Position numbers and translations under genes: made by a program. From positions 248,001 through 312,000 of the forward strand of contig NZ_CP099391.1 of assembly GCF_023913515.1 (NCBI RefSeq): DNA of 64,000 bases, written 5' to 3'. The notes beneath the pieces are model-generated. The model made no database searches, was not told where the DNA came from, and worked only from the letters and a program-made list of their open reading frames with translations. Every line of letters begins with the position of its first letter. The stretch's first letter is position 1. Positions 46,676 to 55,165 of this stretch are shown here, one piece after another. Source of the DNA: Natronococcus sp. CG52. Lineage in GTDB: Archaea > Halobacteriota > Halobacteria > Halobacteriales > Natrialbaceae.

Positions 46676-47254
46676 TTACTCGGACTCGAACGTGAGGTCG
46701 TCGCCATCGACGACTTCGCCGAACAGCCACTCGGCGTGCTCCAGGGCGTACTCGCGGTGTTCGTCTTCGATCGCGCCGATGTGGTCCTCGACCAGGATCG
46801 GCCGGAAGTCCCGAAGCCCGGCGCTGCCGCCGGTGTGGAGCACGCAGACGTTCGCGAGGGTGCCGCAGATGACCAGATCGCGGATGCCGCGGGCGTTCAA
46901 CCACCCTTCGAGTTCGGTGTTGTAGAACGCGTCGTAGGTGTGTTTCTCGACGACGTGGTCTTCCTCCCGGACGTCGAGTTCCTCGACGATCTCGGCCTCC
47001 CAGGAGCCCTCGAGGACGTGTTCGCCCCACTGCTCGAACTCGTCGTAGTAGTAGGCCTCGTCGAACTGCTCGGGCGGGTGGACGTCCCGCGTGAAGATCA
47101 CCTGCGTGTCGGTCTCGCGAGCCCGATCGACGAGGTTGGCGACCGGCTCGATCGCCTCCTCGCTGCCCGGCGCGTACAGCGTGCCGTCGGAGTGGCAGAA
47201 GCCGTTCTGCATGTCGACGACCATGAGGGCCGTGTTCGATGGCTCGAGGTGCAT
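46676..47254 (-). CDS. Nicotinamidase (isochorismatase-like cysteine hydrolase)
   Basis: 192 residues. Catalytic triad Asp14 (ALMVVDMQNGFC), Lys104 (VVEKHTYDAF) and Cys137 (LANVCVLHTGGS); the cis-peptide region precedes Cys137. It is more likely nicotinamidase than isochorismatase because of the metal-site HxxD-like segment HPPEQFDEAYYY and the nearby nicotinate phosphoribosyltransferase at 50607. It turns nicotinamide into nicotinate for NAD salvage. Confidence 0.85.
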   Translation of the reverse strand: MHLEPSNTALMVVDMQNGFCHSDGTLYAPGSEEAIEPVANLVDRARETDTQVIFTRDVHPPEQFDEAYYYDEFEQWGEHVLEGSWEAEIVEELDVREEDHVVEKHTYDAFYNTELEGWLNARGIRDLVICGTLANVCVLHTGGSAGLRDFRPILVEDHIGAIEDEHREYALEHAEWLFGEVVDGDDLTFESE

Positions 47255-47354
47255 GTGTACCCGTAGGAACTCCGTCGCAAAAACGTTCTTGCGGTCGCTA
47301 CCCGACCGGCGTCCTTTTTGTCCTCGCTTTCTTACTGGTAGTTATCACGGACAA

Positions 47355-49007
47355 ATGAACGTAACGCGAACACGCCTGCTCGTCGTCCTCGTCGCGGTGG
47401 CGGCGATGCTGTCCCTCGTGGCGGTCGGCGGTGCCGTTCCGGGAGTCCTCTCGGACGGGTCGACCGGTGTCGAGGGCGGCGAGATGGCCGCTGCCGATCG
47501 TCCGAGCGATCCCACTACCGAGGACACCGTCGGCTACGTCGAAGGGTACTGGCACGACGACGAACTCGACGTCGACGACCGCGACGACGCCGTCGTCGAG
47601 GACGACGAACTCGAGGCGGTCGTCTACCGCTCGATGGCCCGCGTCGAGGAAATTCGCGGGCTGACGTTCGACGACGAGGTCTCGGTCGAGGTCATCTCGC
47701 GCGAGGAGTTCCAGGAGCAAAACGACGGCCTCTTCACCGACGCCGACGACCGACTGCAGTTAAACGTCAACAAGGAGGCGCTGTTCGCGGTCGATCGGAG
47801 CACCGACGCCACCGACGAACGGAGGGAACTCTACGGCGGCTCCGTCGCCGGCTACTACGAGCCGGGACCCGGTCAGATCGTTATCGTCTCCGACAGCCCG
47901 GAGACTCCCGAATTGGACGAGGTCATCCTCGGTCACGAACTGCTCCACGCCCTCCAGGACCAGCAGTTCGACCTGACGAGTTACGATCGGGAGACGGTCG
48001 ACCAGAACAACGCCAAGAACGGTCTCATCGAGGGTGACGCCGTCCGGGTCGAGACCGAGTACGAGGAGCGCTGCGCCGGCGAGTGGGACTGCGCCCTCCC
48101 CGACGACGCGACGACGGCGCTGCCGGAACTCAACTGGGTCCTCTACACGATCATCTTCCAGCCGTACAACGACGGTCCCGACTACGTCGACCACCTGCGC
48201 GAAGGGGACGACTGGGACGCCGTCGACGCGGCCTACGACGACCCGCCGGACAGTAGCTCCGAGGTGATTCGGCCCGGCGAGGATCGCGACCCCGTCACCA
48301 TCGAGGTCGAGGATCGCTCGAACGACGAGTGGCGCCAGTTCGAGGTCGGTGGCGAGGTCGCGAGCGAGACGTACGGCGAGGCGGGGATGGTCGCGATGTT
48401 CGCCGGGGACGCACACGACCGGAACCAGCCCTCGGTGATCGACAGGGACGAGTTCTTCGCCGAGGACCTGCAGGGGTACGACTACGACCAGCCGTACACC
48501 GACGGCTGGGCCGGCGACGAACTGGTCACGTACGTCACCGACGAGGCGACCGAGACCGACGATCCGGCGGCAGCGGCCGAACACGCCGGCTACGTCTGGC
48601 AGACCGAGTGGACCTCGAGCGAGGATAGCCAGCAGTTCGTCGACGGCTACCTGCAGTTGCTCGACCTCCACGACGCCGAGGCCGTCGACGGTCACCGGGA
48701 CACGTACGTGATCGACGACGAGTACCCCGGCGCCTACCACGTCGACCGTGACGGCGAGACGGTGACGATCGTTCGCGCGCCGTCGGTCGACGAACTCCCG
48801 AACGTCGACTCCGGCGCCGCACCCGAGGGCGAAGACACGCTCGAGATCGAAGAGACCGATCCGAAGGCGTCCGACGACGGCGCCGGGGACGAGTCCGATG
48901 GCGGGAGCGACACGATCCCCGGCTTCGGCGTTCCCGCAGCGGTCGCGGCGGTTTCGATCGCAGTTCTCGCGATCGGCGTTCGGAACGCTGGTCGGAAGCG
49001 GCCCTGA
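47355..49007 (+). CDS. Hvo_1808-type surface zincin with PGF-CTERM-like tail
   Basis: 550 residues. N-terminal signal MNVTRTRLLVVLVAVAAMLSL followed by a Ser/Thr-rich spacer. The HExxH motif is at residues 194-198 (HELLH in VILGHELLHALQDQQFDL). The protein ends with IPGFGVPAAVAAVSI, a membrane helix, and a basic RNAGRKRP, a PGF-CTERM-like sorting signal (archaeosortase, membrane anchoring). From memory this is the haloarchaeal Hvo_1808 surface protein family. Zinc protease activity is inferred from HExxH. A homologue follows after about 50 bp. Confidence 0.75.
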   Translation: MNVTRTRLLVVLVAVAAMLSLVAVGGAVPGVLSDGSTGVEGGEMAAADRPSDPTTEDTVGYVEGYWHDDELDVDDRDDAVVEDDELEAVVYRSMARVEEIRGLTFDDEVSVEVISREEFQEQNDGLFTDADDRLQLNVNKEALFAVDRSTDATDERRELYGGSVAGYYEPGPGQIVIVSDSPETPELDEVILGHELLHALQDQQFDLTSYDRETVDQNNAKNGLIEGDAVRVETEYEERCAGEWDCALPDDATTALPELNWVLYTIIFQPYNDGPDYVDHLREGDDWDAVDAAYDDPPDSSSEVIRPGEDRDPVTIEVEDRSNDEWRQFEVGGEVASETYGEAGMVAMFAGDAHDRNQPSVIDRDEFFAEDLQGYDYDQPYTDGWAGDELVTYVTDEATETDDPAAAAEHAGYVWQTEWTSSEDSQQFVDGYLQLLDLHDAEAVDGHRDTYVIDDEYPGAYHVDRDGETVTIVRAPSVDELPNVDSGAAPEGEDTLEIEETDPKASDDGAGDESDGGSDTIPGFGVPAAVAAVSIAVLAIGVRNAGRKRP

Positions 49008-49058
49008 CCGTCACCCGGTCGACGAACCTTTGCTTCTCCCCTCGAATGCGTGCCACTG

Positions 49059-50576
49059 ATGCGTCGAGTCACGCTGTTCGCGGTCGTCTTCATCGTCGTG
49101 CTGTCGGGGTGTACGCTGCCTGCCTCACCCGATCGATTCGATACCGACCGTGATCTCGGACACGTCGGCGACTACACCGCTGACGACACCTTCGAGTTCG
49201 ACGACCGGACACATCTCACCGAGTCGCAACTCGAGGCCGTCGCGTACCGATCGATGGCCCGTATCGAGGTTCTCCGCGGGCTGAAGTTCGAACACGACGT
49301 CGAGGTCGAGGTGATCAGTCGGGCGGAGTACCGCGAGCAGCGTGGCGGCCGCTCGAACGCGTCCGCGTTCAGGAACGAACTCTGGCGCGGTGCGTTCGTC
49401 GTCGACGGCGAGACGGACGTCAACAGTGCACTCGACGACCTCTACGGCGAATCCGTCCGAGGTTACTACGCTAACGATCGGATCGTCCTCGTCGCCGACG
49501 ACACCAGCGAGATCCGGATCGATCGCGGGACCCTGGTCCACGAACTGGTCCACGCCCTCCAGGACCAGCACTTCGGCCTCGAGCGACGCGGAAGCACGAT
49601 CGACGAACGACGGGCCGAACTCGGCGTGCTCGAGGGCGAGGCGAACTACGTCCCACACCTGTACGAACAGCGCTGCGGCGAGGCGTGGCAGTGTATTCCC
49701 GATTACGAGCAGCCGGTCCCCGAACCCGACGATCGACCGTTCAACCCCGCGCTCTTCCTCTCGATCTACGCGCCGTACGCCGAGGGGCCGTCGTTCGTCG
49801 CCCACCTTCACGAGACCGGCGACTGGGACGCCGTCGACCGCGCCCACGACGACCGTCCGGCGAGCACCTCGCAGTTGATCCATCCAGAACGGTATCCCGA
49901 CGCCGAACCGGTCGCCGTCGACGTCGCCGACCGCTCGAGCGACGACTGGGAACCGTACGCGGGTGGCGACGGCGAGCCGCGGACGGAGACGGTCGGCGAG
50001 GCGACGCTGTTCGCGACCCTCTGGGCGAACGGTGTGCTCGACCGGTCGCTCACGGAGGGCGGGACCGAGCTGGCGCCGTACAACTACTCGCATTCCACGA
50101 CCGAGGGATGGGCCGGCGACACGTTCCGGGCGTATCACGACGAGGACGACCGGACGGCCCACGTCTGGGCGCTCGCCTGGGAGAGCGAGGAGGACGCCGA
50201 GACCTTCGCCGACGCCTATCGGGAGCTACTCGAGGCGAACGGCGCCGAGCCGGTCGACGACGATTCCGACCGTGTCGAGACCGACGCGGAGACGGTCGAC
50301 AACGGTACCGACGTCTACCGGATCGGTGACGACGATCCCTTCGCCGGTGCCTATCGCATCACCGTGACGAACGAGAGGGTCGAGATCGTCGGTGCTCCGG
50401 CTGTCGACGAACTCGAGGCGGTACACGCCGCCGCGGACGATATCGAGACCGTGCACGGAACCGAGCCGGCCGTACTCGGGTCCGCCGACACCGCCGAACC
50501 ATCGTCGCCAGCGGCGCCGATCCGACCCTCGACCAGTTCCGCGCTGTGGGCCGAGAGCGCGCCGGCAGACGGGTAG
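49059..50576 (+). CDS. Hvo_1808-type lipoprotein zincin (paralogue)
   Basis: 505 residues from MRRVTLFAVVFIVVLSGC with a lipobox (LSGC), so the mature protein is lipid anchored rather than PGF-CTERM anchored. HExxH at residues 161-165 (LVHELVHALQDQHFGLE). It shares the blocks DDLYGESVRGYYANDRIVLVADD, CGEAWQCIPDYEQP, AEGPSFVAHLHETGDWDAVDRAH and PYNYSHSTTEGWAGDTFRAY with the preceding protein. Tandem paralogues with different anchors. A GTG 9 bp earlier is possible. Confidence 0.75.
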   Translation: MRRVTLFAVVFIVVLSGCTLPASPDRFDTDRDLGHVGDYTADDTFEFDDRTHLTESQLEAVAYRSMARIEVLRGLKFEHDVEVEVISRAEYREQRGGRSNASAFRNELWRGAFVVDGETDVNSALDDLYGESVRGYYANDRIVLVADDTSEIRIDRGTLVHELVHALQDQHFGLERRGSTIDERRAELGVLEGEANYVPHLYEQRCGEAWQCIPDYEQPVPEPDDRPFNPALFLSIYAPYAEGPSFVAHLHETGDWDAVDRAHDDRPASTSQLIHPERYPDAEPVAVDVADRSSDDWEPYAGGDGEPRTETVGEATLFATLWANGVLDRSLTEGGTELAPYNYSHSTTEGWAGDTFRAYHDEDDRTAHVWALAWESEEDAETFADAYRELLEANGAEPVDDDSDRVETDAETVDNGTDVYRIGDDDPFAGAYRITVTNERVEIVGAPAVDELEAVHAAADDIETVHGTEPAVLGSADTAEPSSPAAPIRPSTSSALWAESAPADG

Positions 50577-50606
50577 CTTATTTGGTCCCCGACTGAAACC
50601 GACGGT

Positions 50607-51809
50607 ATGACGAACCCGTTCGGAACCGTCTCGTCCGAGGCGATCCTCGAGGGGACCGCGACGGACGCGTACTTCGAGCGCACGCACACGACGCTCGAGC
50701 ACGCGGGCAAGGATCCCCACGTGGTCGCCGAGGTGACCGCCGATCAGTTTCCCACCGGCTCCTTCGACGTCTTCACCGGCGTCGAGGACGTCGCGACGCT
50801 GTTCGAGGGTCGCGACGTCGACGTCGACGCGCTTCCCGACGGCCAACTGTTCGACGGCGGCCCCGTCCTTCGGATCGAGGGGTCGTACCTCGAGTTCGCC
50901 GAACTCGAAACCTCGCTGCTCGGCTTCCTCTCGCAGCCGAGCGGCTTCGCGACGGCCGCACTCGAGGCGCGACTCGCGGCGCCCGACGCGACGGTTCTCT
51001 CGTTCGGAGCGCGCCACGTCCACCCCGCGATCACGGCGACGGTCGAGCGCGCCGCGCTGCTCGCGGGTCTCGACGGTTTCTCGCACGTCGCCGCGGGCGA
51101 GATTCTGGGCCGGGAGCCCGGCGGCACGATGCCCCACGCGCTCATGTTCTGCTTCGGCGAGGGGAATCAGTCCGAGGCCTGGCGGGCGTTCGACGAGGCC
51201 GTCCCCGAAGATGTCCCGCGGATCGCGCTCGTCGACACCTTCTGGGACGAGAAAAGTGAGAGTCTGCTGGCCGCCGAGACGCTCGGCGAGGACCTCGATG
51301 GCGTTCGCATCGACACCACGAGCTCCCGTCGCGGCGACTTCCGTCACATCATCCGCGAGGTGCGCTGGGAACTCGACGCCCGCGGCTACGAGGACGTCGA
51401 CATCTTCTGTAGCGGCGGTCTCGGTCCCGACAACATTCGGCGCTTGCGGGACGTCGCGGACGGCTTCGGCGTCGGCAGCCACATCACCGAGGCCGATTCG
51501 ATCGACTTCAGTCTCGACATCGTCGAGATCGGCGAGGGATCGGAAGAGTCCTCGAGCAGCCGGACGCAGTCCGGCGACGAGGGCGAACCGATCTCCAAGC
51601 GCGGCAAACTCTCCGGCGTGAAGGAGGTGTACCGCACCCCCGACGGCGGCCACCACGTCGCGCTCGCCGATCGAGCGGGTCCGGACGACGGCGAGGCGCT
51701 GCTCGAGCCGCTGGTGCGGGACGGCGAGATCGTTCGAGAGTCCGACCTCGAGGCCGCGAGCGAGCGCTGTCTGGCGGACGCCGAGGCGGTCGAGTTCGGC
51801 ATCGAGTAG
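50607..51809 (+). CDS. Nicotinate phosphoribosyltransferase
   Basis: 400 residues. NAPRTase type: FGTVSSEAILEGTATDAYFERTHTTL, EVTADQFPTGSFDVFTG, FLSQPSGFATAALEARLAAP, SFGARHVHPAI (catalytic His), and DTFWDEKSESLLAAE plus FCSGGLGPDNIRRLRDVADGFGVGSHI, the PRPP loop and substrate region. It makes nicotinate mononucleotide from nicotinate and PRPP with ATP; works with the nicotinamidase at 46676 in the NAD salvage pathway. Confidence 0.93.
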   Translation: MTNPFGTVSSEAILEGTATDAYFERTHTTLEHAGKDPHVVAEVTADQFPTGSFDVFTGVEDVATLFEGRDVDVDALPDGQLFDGGPVLRIEGSYLEFAELETSLLGFLSQPSGFATAALEARLAAPDATVLSFGARHVHPAITATVERAALLAGLDGFSHVAAGEILGREPGGTMPHALMFCFGEGNQSEAWRAFDEAVPEDVPRIALVDTFWDEKSESLLAAETLGEDLDGVRIDTTSSRRGDFRHIIREVRWELDARGYEDVDIFCSGGLGPDNIRRLRDVADGFGVGSHITEADSIDFSLDIVEIGEGSEESSSSRTQSGDEGEPISKRGKLSGVKEVYRTPDGGHHVALADRAGPDDGEALLEPLVRDGEIVRESDLEAASERCLADAEAVEFGIE

Positions 51810-51916
51810 TCCGGAGACCGGATACTCGAAACGGTTCGACCCCGGAACTGGTCAGCACGGCTCCGTTTCGTCCGGAGGCGACTGACTCTCCGACCGAACT
51901 CGCGAACTGCCCGTTT

Positions 51917-52168
51917 TTGAGAATTGTCGCGTTACTCGTCCCGGCAACGTACGGTGGTGCCGTCGCTACGAGCGCTCTGTTCGCGTTCGGACCGGCCTGG
52001 CGGTTCGCTGTACACGTGGTTGTCTCGCTCACCGCGCTCTGGATCGCACGTCAGTTACTGTTCGAGGCGCTCGACGTCTTCCAGCCGGCTCGAAGAAAAC
52101 GACTGACCAATCCGGGTATCCGTGGGTACAACCGGTACTGCTCGTCTGGTCCGCGATCGACAGCCTGA
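51917..52168 (+). CDS. Possible small membrane protein with TTG start, or decayed gene
   Basis: 83 residues. Two hydrophobic segments (IVALLVPATYGGAVATSALFAF and FAVHVVVSLTALWIARQLLF) and a basic tail; no ATG or GTG in frame before it, only TTG. The hydrophobic pattern is real-looking but low in acidic residues. It could be a relic of a longer membrane gene. The rest of the 397 bp gap (51810-52206) shows no gene. Confidence 0.3.
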   Translation: MRIVALLVPATYGGAVATSALFAFGPAWRFAVHVVVSLTALWIARQLLFEALDVFQPARRKRLTNPGIRGYNRYCSSGPRSTA

Positions 52169-52206
52169 CGCCGGTGAGCGACGAATAGGTGTGACGAACC
52201 CCGAGG

Positions 52207-52806
52207 TCAGAGCTCTTCGATGCTGCCGTCGGCTTCTCGCTCGCGGAAGACCTGTCCTTCGAAGAGCGTGACGACGACGTCGTCGTTCTGCCAGGCTCCC
52301 GGGGCGAGCTTCGCCTTCCGGCAGGTTCGATCGAGATACTCGCGGGCGCTCCAGCCGTTCTGGACGGGGACGGTCGGGTAGAGCCATCCACCCTCGCCGC
52401 CGTCGATGGCGACGCCGTGGGTACCGAGTTCGAGATCCGCCAGCGGATCGTCGGTGAGCACGACGCTCTTGACACCACAAACGGAGACGGTGAGGTTCTG
52501 TAGCTCCGAGGGACTGACTTCGGATCCGCAGGAGTCCTCGCTCGCTGCCTCGATCGCTGCGTCGACGATAACGTGTCCGAACTGGTCGTCCGAGCGGTAG
52601 CCGCCGGCACAGCCGCGCAGGCTGCCGCGGCCGCGGGTGGACTCGAGGCGAACGAACGCGCCGGTCCGCTCGTAGAACGCTTCTCGCATGCTGCCCGGTT
52701 GTTCTCGCTGTCCGTGTTGCACGTAGGATTCGACGGATTCGCGCGCGAGTTCGACGGCGCGCACTCCGTCTTCGTAGGAAAGGTCGACGCCGTGTCGCTG
52801 GGACAT
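52207..52806 (-). CDS. AMMECR1/TIGR00296 family protein
   Basis: 199 residues from MSQRHGVDLSYEDGVRA. Signature GSLRGCAGGYRSDD (GCxG near residue 65) and SVCGVKSVVLTDDPLADLELGTHGVAIDGGEGGWLYPTVP, the AMMECR1 domain. The family is conserved across archaea and eukaryotes with no firm biochemical role; sometimes linked to radical-SAM or MEMO partners. An ATG 12 bp earlier exists but is less family-like. Confidence 0.9.
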   Translation of the reverse strand: MSQRHGVDLSYEDGVRAVELARESVESYVQHGQREQPGSMREAFYERTGAFVRLESTRGRGSLRGCAGGYRSDDQFGHVIVDAAIEAASEDSCGSEVSPSELQNLTVSVCGVKSVVLTDDPLADLELGTHGVAIDGGEGGWLYPTVPVQNGWSAREYLDRTCRKAKLAPGAWQNDDVVVTLFEGQVFREREADGSIEEL

Positions 52807-52911
52807 ACAGATACACATGGTGATTCTCGTCCTAAAGCGCTTCCATTCGATCCGATCGGTGAACAGTCGCGCGACCGCGGGACTTATTCGGCTTCCACTC
52901 GTACAGTAAAC

Positions 52912-53396
52912 TGGGAGAGAGAGCCTGGCTGCCGCGATGGTTGCGCCGGCGACGGCGGAACCACTCCACGTTGGTCACCCCTCCGGGTTGCCAACGCTCC
53001 TAACGTGGCCCACCTCTTCGAGATGTGCCACGCTCGCGAGGAAAGTCCCCCCACCTGTTCGGGCAGGTGACCGGACGCAAGTCCGGAGCGGGAGACCGCT
53101 GGCTCTGGAACAGAAACGACACGTCTCGGCCCGACCGATGATGCGCGCGAACCCGACCGAGAGGAAGGGGAGATAACCCGCAGAGGACGTGCGGTCGAAG
53201 AAACGTGGTTCAAACCCGCGGGTCACGCGTGGCGTGACCGACCGCACACAGACGGCCGAGGATCGATGGAACGGCGAACCCTCACCGGTGCAAGTCCGCG
53301 CCGTGGTAGCCCGAACGCCCCGCGGCCTCGCCGCGGACGGCGCGGACGCTCAGCCGAATGCCGGGACGAACAGAAGGGGGCTTACTCCTCTCACCC
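52912..53396 (+). ncRNA. rnpB: RNase P RNA (archaeal type A)
   Basis: Conserved P4 strand GAGGAAAGTCC (53038-53048) and the matching CR-V strand ACAGAAGGGGGCTTAC (about 53369-53384) are present, with GAACCCGACCGAGAGGAAGGGG-like specificity-domain elements between. The ends pair as P1: GGGAGAGAG (52913-52921) with CTCTCACCC (53388-53396), one mismatch. CTTATT about 28 nt before the 5' end can be the TATA element. It is the catalytic RNA of the tRNA 5' processing enzyme. Confidence 0.92.
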
Positions 53397-53455
53397 AGTT
53401 TTCGTACTCGAGTACCAACTACTGACGGCGTTCTCCGTCTCGACTCCACCGCCTC

Positions 53456-54331
53456 TCAGGAGTCGAAATCGTCGACGACTCGGTCCGCACAGCCGGCCGG
53501 CCGGTCGTGACGGAAGTACTCGCAGTGGCCCGGGACGGAGTCGGTGACGTCGACGTCCGCGTAGTCGTCCGGCGTCGGGCCATCCGAGAACCAGCCGCCG
53601 CAGTCGGCGCCCGCACAACCCAATCCGCTCTCGATGGTACTGAACTCGTAGAGAACGCAGACGGTGTCGTCGTCGCGGGAGTGATAGCTGTAAACGTCCG
53701 CGGCCGAGTCGCGGATTCCGTCCGCGAAGCGACCGTCCTCGCAGACGGAGTCGTCCTCGACTGCAGCGCCGAGCAGCGACGCGGTGTCGACGACGACGTC
53801 GCCCGCGAGTTCGTCGAGCGTCTTCAGTAGCAGTCGGCCACCGAGCGAGTGGCCGACGAGGCGAATCGTCGTGCTCGAGTCGTTACCGTACTCCTCGCGG
53901 AGCCAGCGACCCAGGCGAACGCCAGCCTCGTCGGCGTTGCTCTCTGCCTCCCAGAAGTTCGGCGAGTCGGAGTCCCACCGCGCCGCGACCATCGTTTCGC
54001 GGTAGTCCTCCTCCCGGAGGGCTAACTCGAGCGCGTACGTCTGGTCGTGGCTCGCTTCGTTCCCGTTCCAGCCGTGCGCGTAGACGCAGATTTCGTCGGC
54101 CTCGAGTCCCAGGGGGTCGGGACGCTCCTGCGTCAGGTCGACCGTCGGGTACTCGCGAGGCGAGTCGGGCCAGTCGCCGCAGTCTTTGACCTCTCCTGCG
54201 GACGCGACACCGCTGACGCCGGTTACGCCGACCGCACCGACCGTCACGGCCGACGTCGCCTTTAGAAGCCGTCGGCGCGTCGTTCCGTTATTCTCTCCGG
54301 GTCCACTGTCAGCATTGTTTTTAATAACCAC
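53456..54331 (-). CDS. Tat-exported alpha/beta-hydrolase (lipase-like)
   Basis: 291 residues from a GTG giving MVIKNNADSGPGENN; a TTG 30 bp earlier is less likely. Tat signal: TRRRLLKATSAVTVGAVGVTG. The nucleophile elbow is GHSLGG (LVGHSLGGRLLLKTL), the oxyanion region is ICVYAHGWNGNEAS, and the catalytic Asp/His are probably in RDDDTVC and DSVPGHCEYFRHD. Several cysteines in the mature part suggest disulphides. Secreted esterase or lipase; substrate unknown. Confidence 0.85.
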   Translation of the reverse strand: MVIKNNADSGPGENNGTTRRRLLKATSAVTVGAVGVTGVSGVASAGEVKDCGDWPDSPREYPTVDLTQERPDPLGLEADEICVYAHGWNGNEASHDQTYALELALREEDYRETMVAARWDSDSPNFWEAESNADEAGVRLGRWLREEYGNDSSTTIRLVGHSLGGRLLLKTLDELAGDVVVDTASLLGAAVEDDSVCEDGRFADGIRDSAADVYSYHSRDDDTVCVLYEFSTIESGLGCAGADCGGWFSDGPTPDDYADVDVTDSVPGHCEYFRHDRPAGCADRVVDDFDS

Positions 54332-54418
54332 GGTGAAGGTTACCAACGAATCTAGAAGCAAAAACCCTCTCCCGGTTATCCGTGAGCCTCTTTCGTCGCT
54401 CGACTCTCCTCGAGTCCG
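54332..54418. other. Short gap before the repeat array, lipase promoter region
   Basis: 87 bp between the lipase start and the first hairpin of the array. It should hold the lipase promoter, reading left; AT-rich at 54341-54370. Confidence 0.3.
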
Positions 54419-54840
54419 ATTTCACTCAACAGATACTCACACCGCTACGCGGTGCTCGCGGGTTAGTTTCGTGAAAAGCGTCCTGACGGAGATTTGAACA
54501 GATGGCAGACGGTCGCTCACTTCGTTCGCGCTGCGACTGCCGTGTTCAAATCTCCGCATGGGAGCCACTTCCACGACGAATACTCGCACCGCTACGCGGT
54601 GCTCGTGAGTTTGTCGCGGAAGAATGACGTCCTGACGGAGTCTCACACGAACGGAGTGAGTGTGAGGCACGTCAGGTCGCGAATGAAATGAGCGTCCTGA
54701 CGGAGATTTGAACTCGCCCAGAGGGTCCTGCTCACCTCGCTTCGCTCGGTTGCGCGGGCCGCCGCTGGTCTGCTCAAATCTCCGGGGAGTTTCGTCGACA
54801 CCAGCCGCTCGCTTCGCTCGCGGTTTGGTGTCGACAGAAA
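54419..54840. repeat. Tandem array of palindromic units carrying copies of the tRNA-Arg 3' end
   Basis: CCTGACGGAGATTTGAAC is found at 54482-54499, 54696-54713 and in the true tRNA (from 54844); a shorter copy (CGTCCTGACGGAG) is at 54628-54640. Units of 149, 65 and 148 bp run from copy to copy. Each long unit holds two hairpins: arms 54487-54500/54543-54556 (14 bp, perfect) and a second around 54569-54622 in the first unit; arms 54701-54711/54774-54784 and 54789-54839 in the last. A further hairpin (54419-54477) precedes the first unit. No coding frame. Confidence 0.8.
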
Positions 54841-54913
54841 CGTCCTGACGGAGATTTGAACTCCGGTCCCTGGCTCCGCAAGCCAAGAGGATAGTCCACT
54901 ACCCTACCAGGAC
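54841..54913 (-). tRNA. tRNA-Arg (anticodon GCG)
   Basis: 73 nt on the minus strand. Acceptor GTCCTGG pairs with TCAGGAC (one G-U), discriminator G; D arm GGGT/ATCC; anticodon stem TTGGC/GCCAG around loop TTGCGGA (GCG reads CGC and CGU arginine codons); T arm CGGAG-TTCAAAT-CTCCG. CCA is not encoded, so the CCA-adding enzyme at 58151 is needed. A TTTAA element lies about 30 nt upstream (54940-54950). No intron. Confidence 0.95.
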
Positions 54914-55165
54914 TCATCTCTTCGTACCGCCGTCGGCATTAAAGCCCTTTCGAAAGCATCCGGCCGCTGGCCGCCGGTTCTGGGGTGTGATTGTCACTCG
55001 AGCCGCCCGCGAGTTTATATACGGAGGCGAGGCCAGCGATAGCATGATCGCCGACGAACAGGGTACCGGCGGCCCCTCGCAACGCCACGGTCCCCGTTCG
55101 GACCCCGTCCCGAAGATAGCGAATGAACAACGCTTATGCGCGGGCTACTCATGCACGAACATAGA

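Noticed and set aside
54479-54862. CRISPR array
   Set aside because: Copies are unequal, hairpin-rich and match the 3' end of the adjacent tRNA; spacers differ in length (65 to 149 bp unit size).
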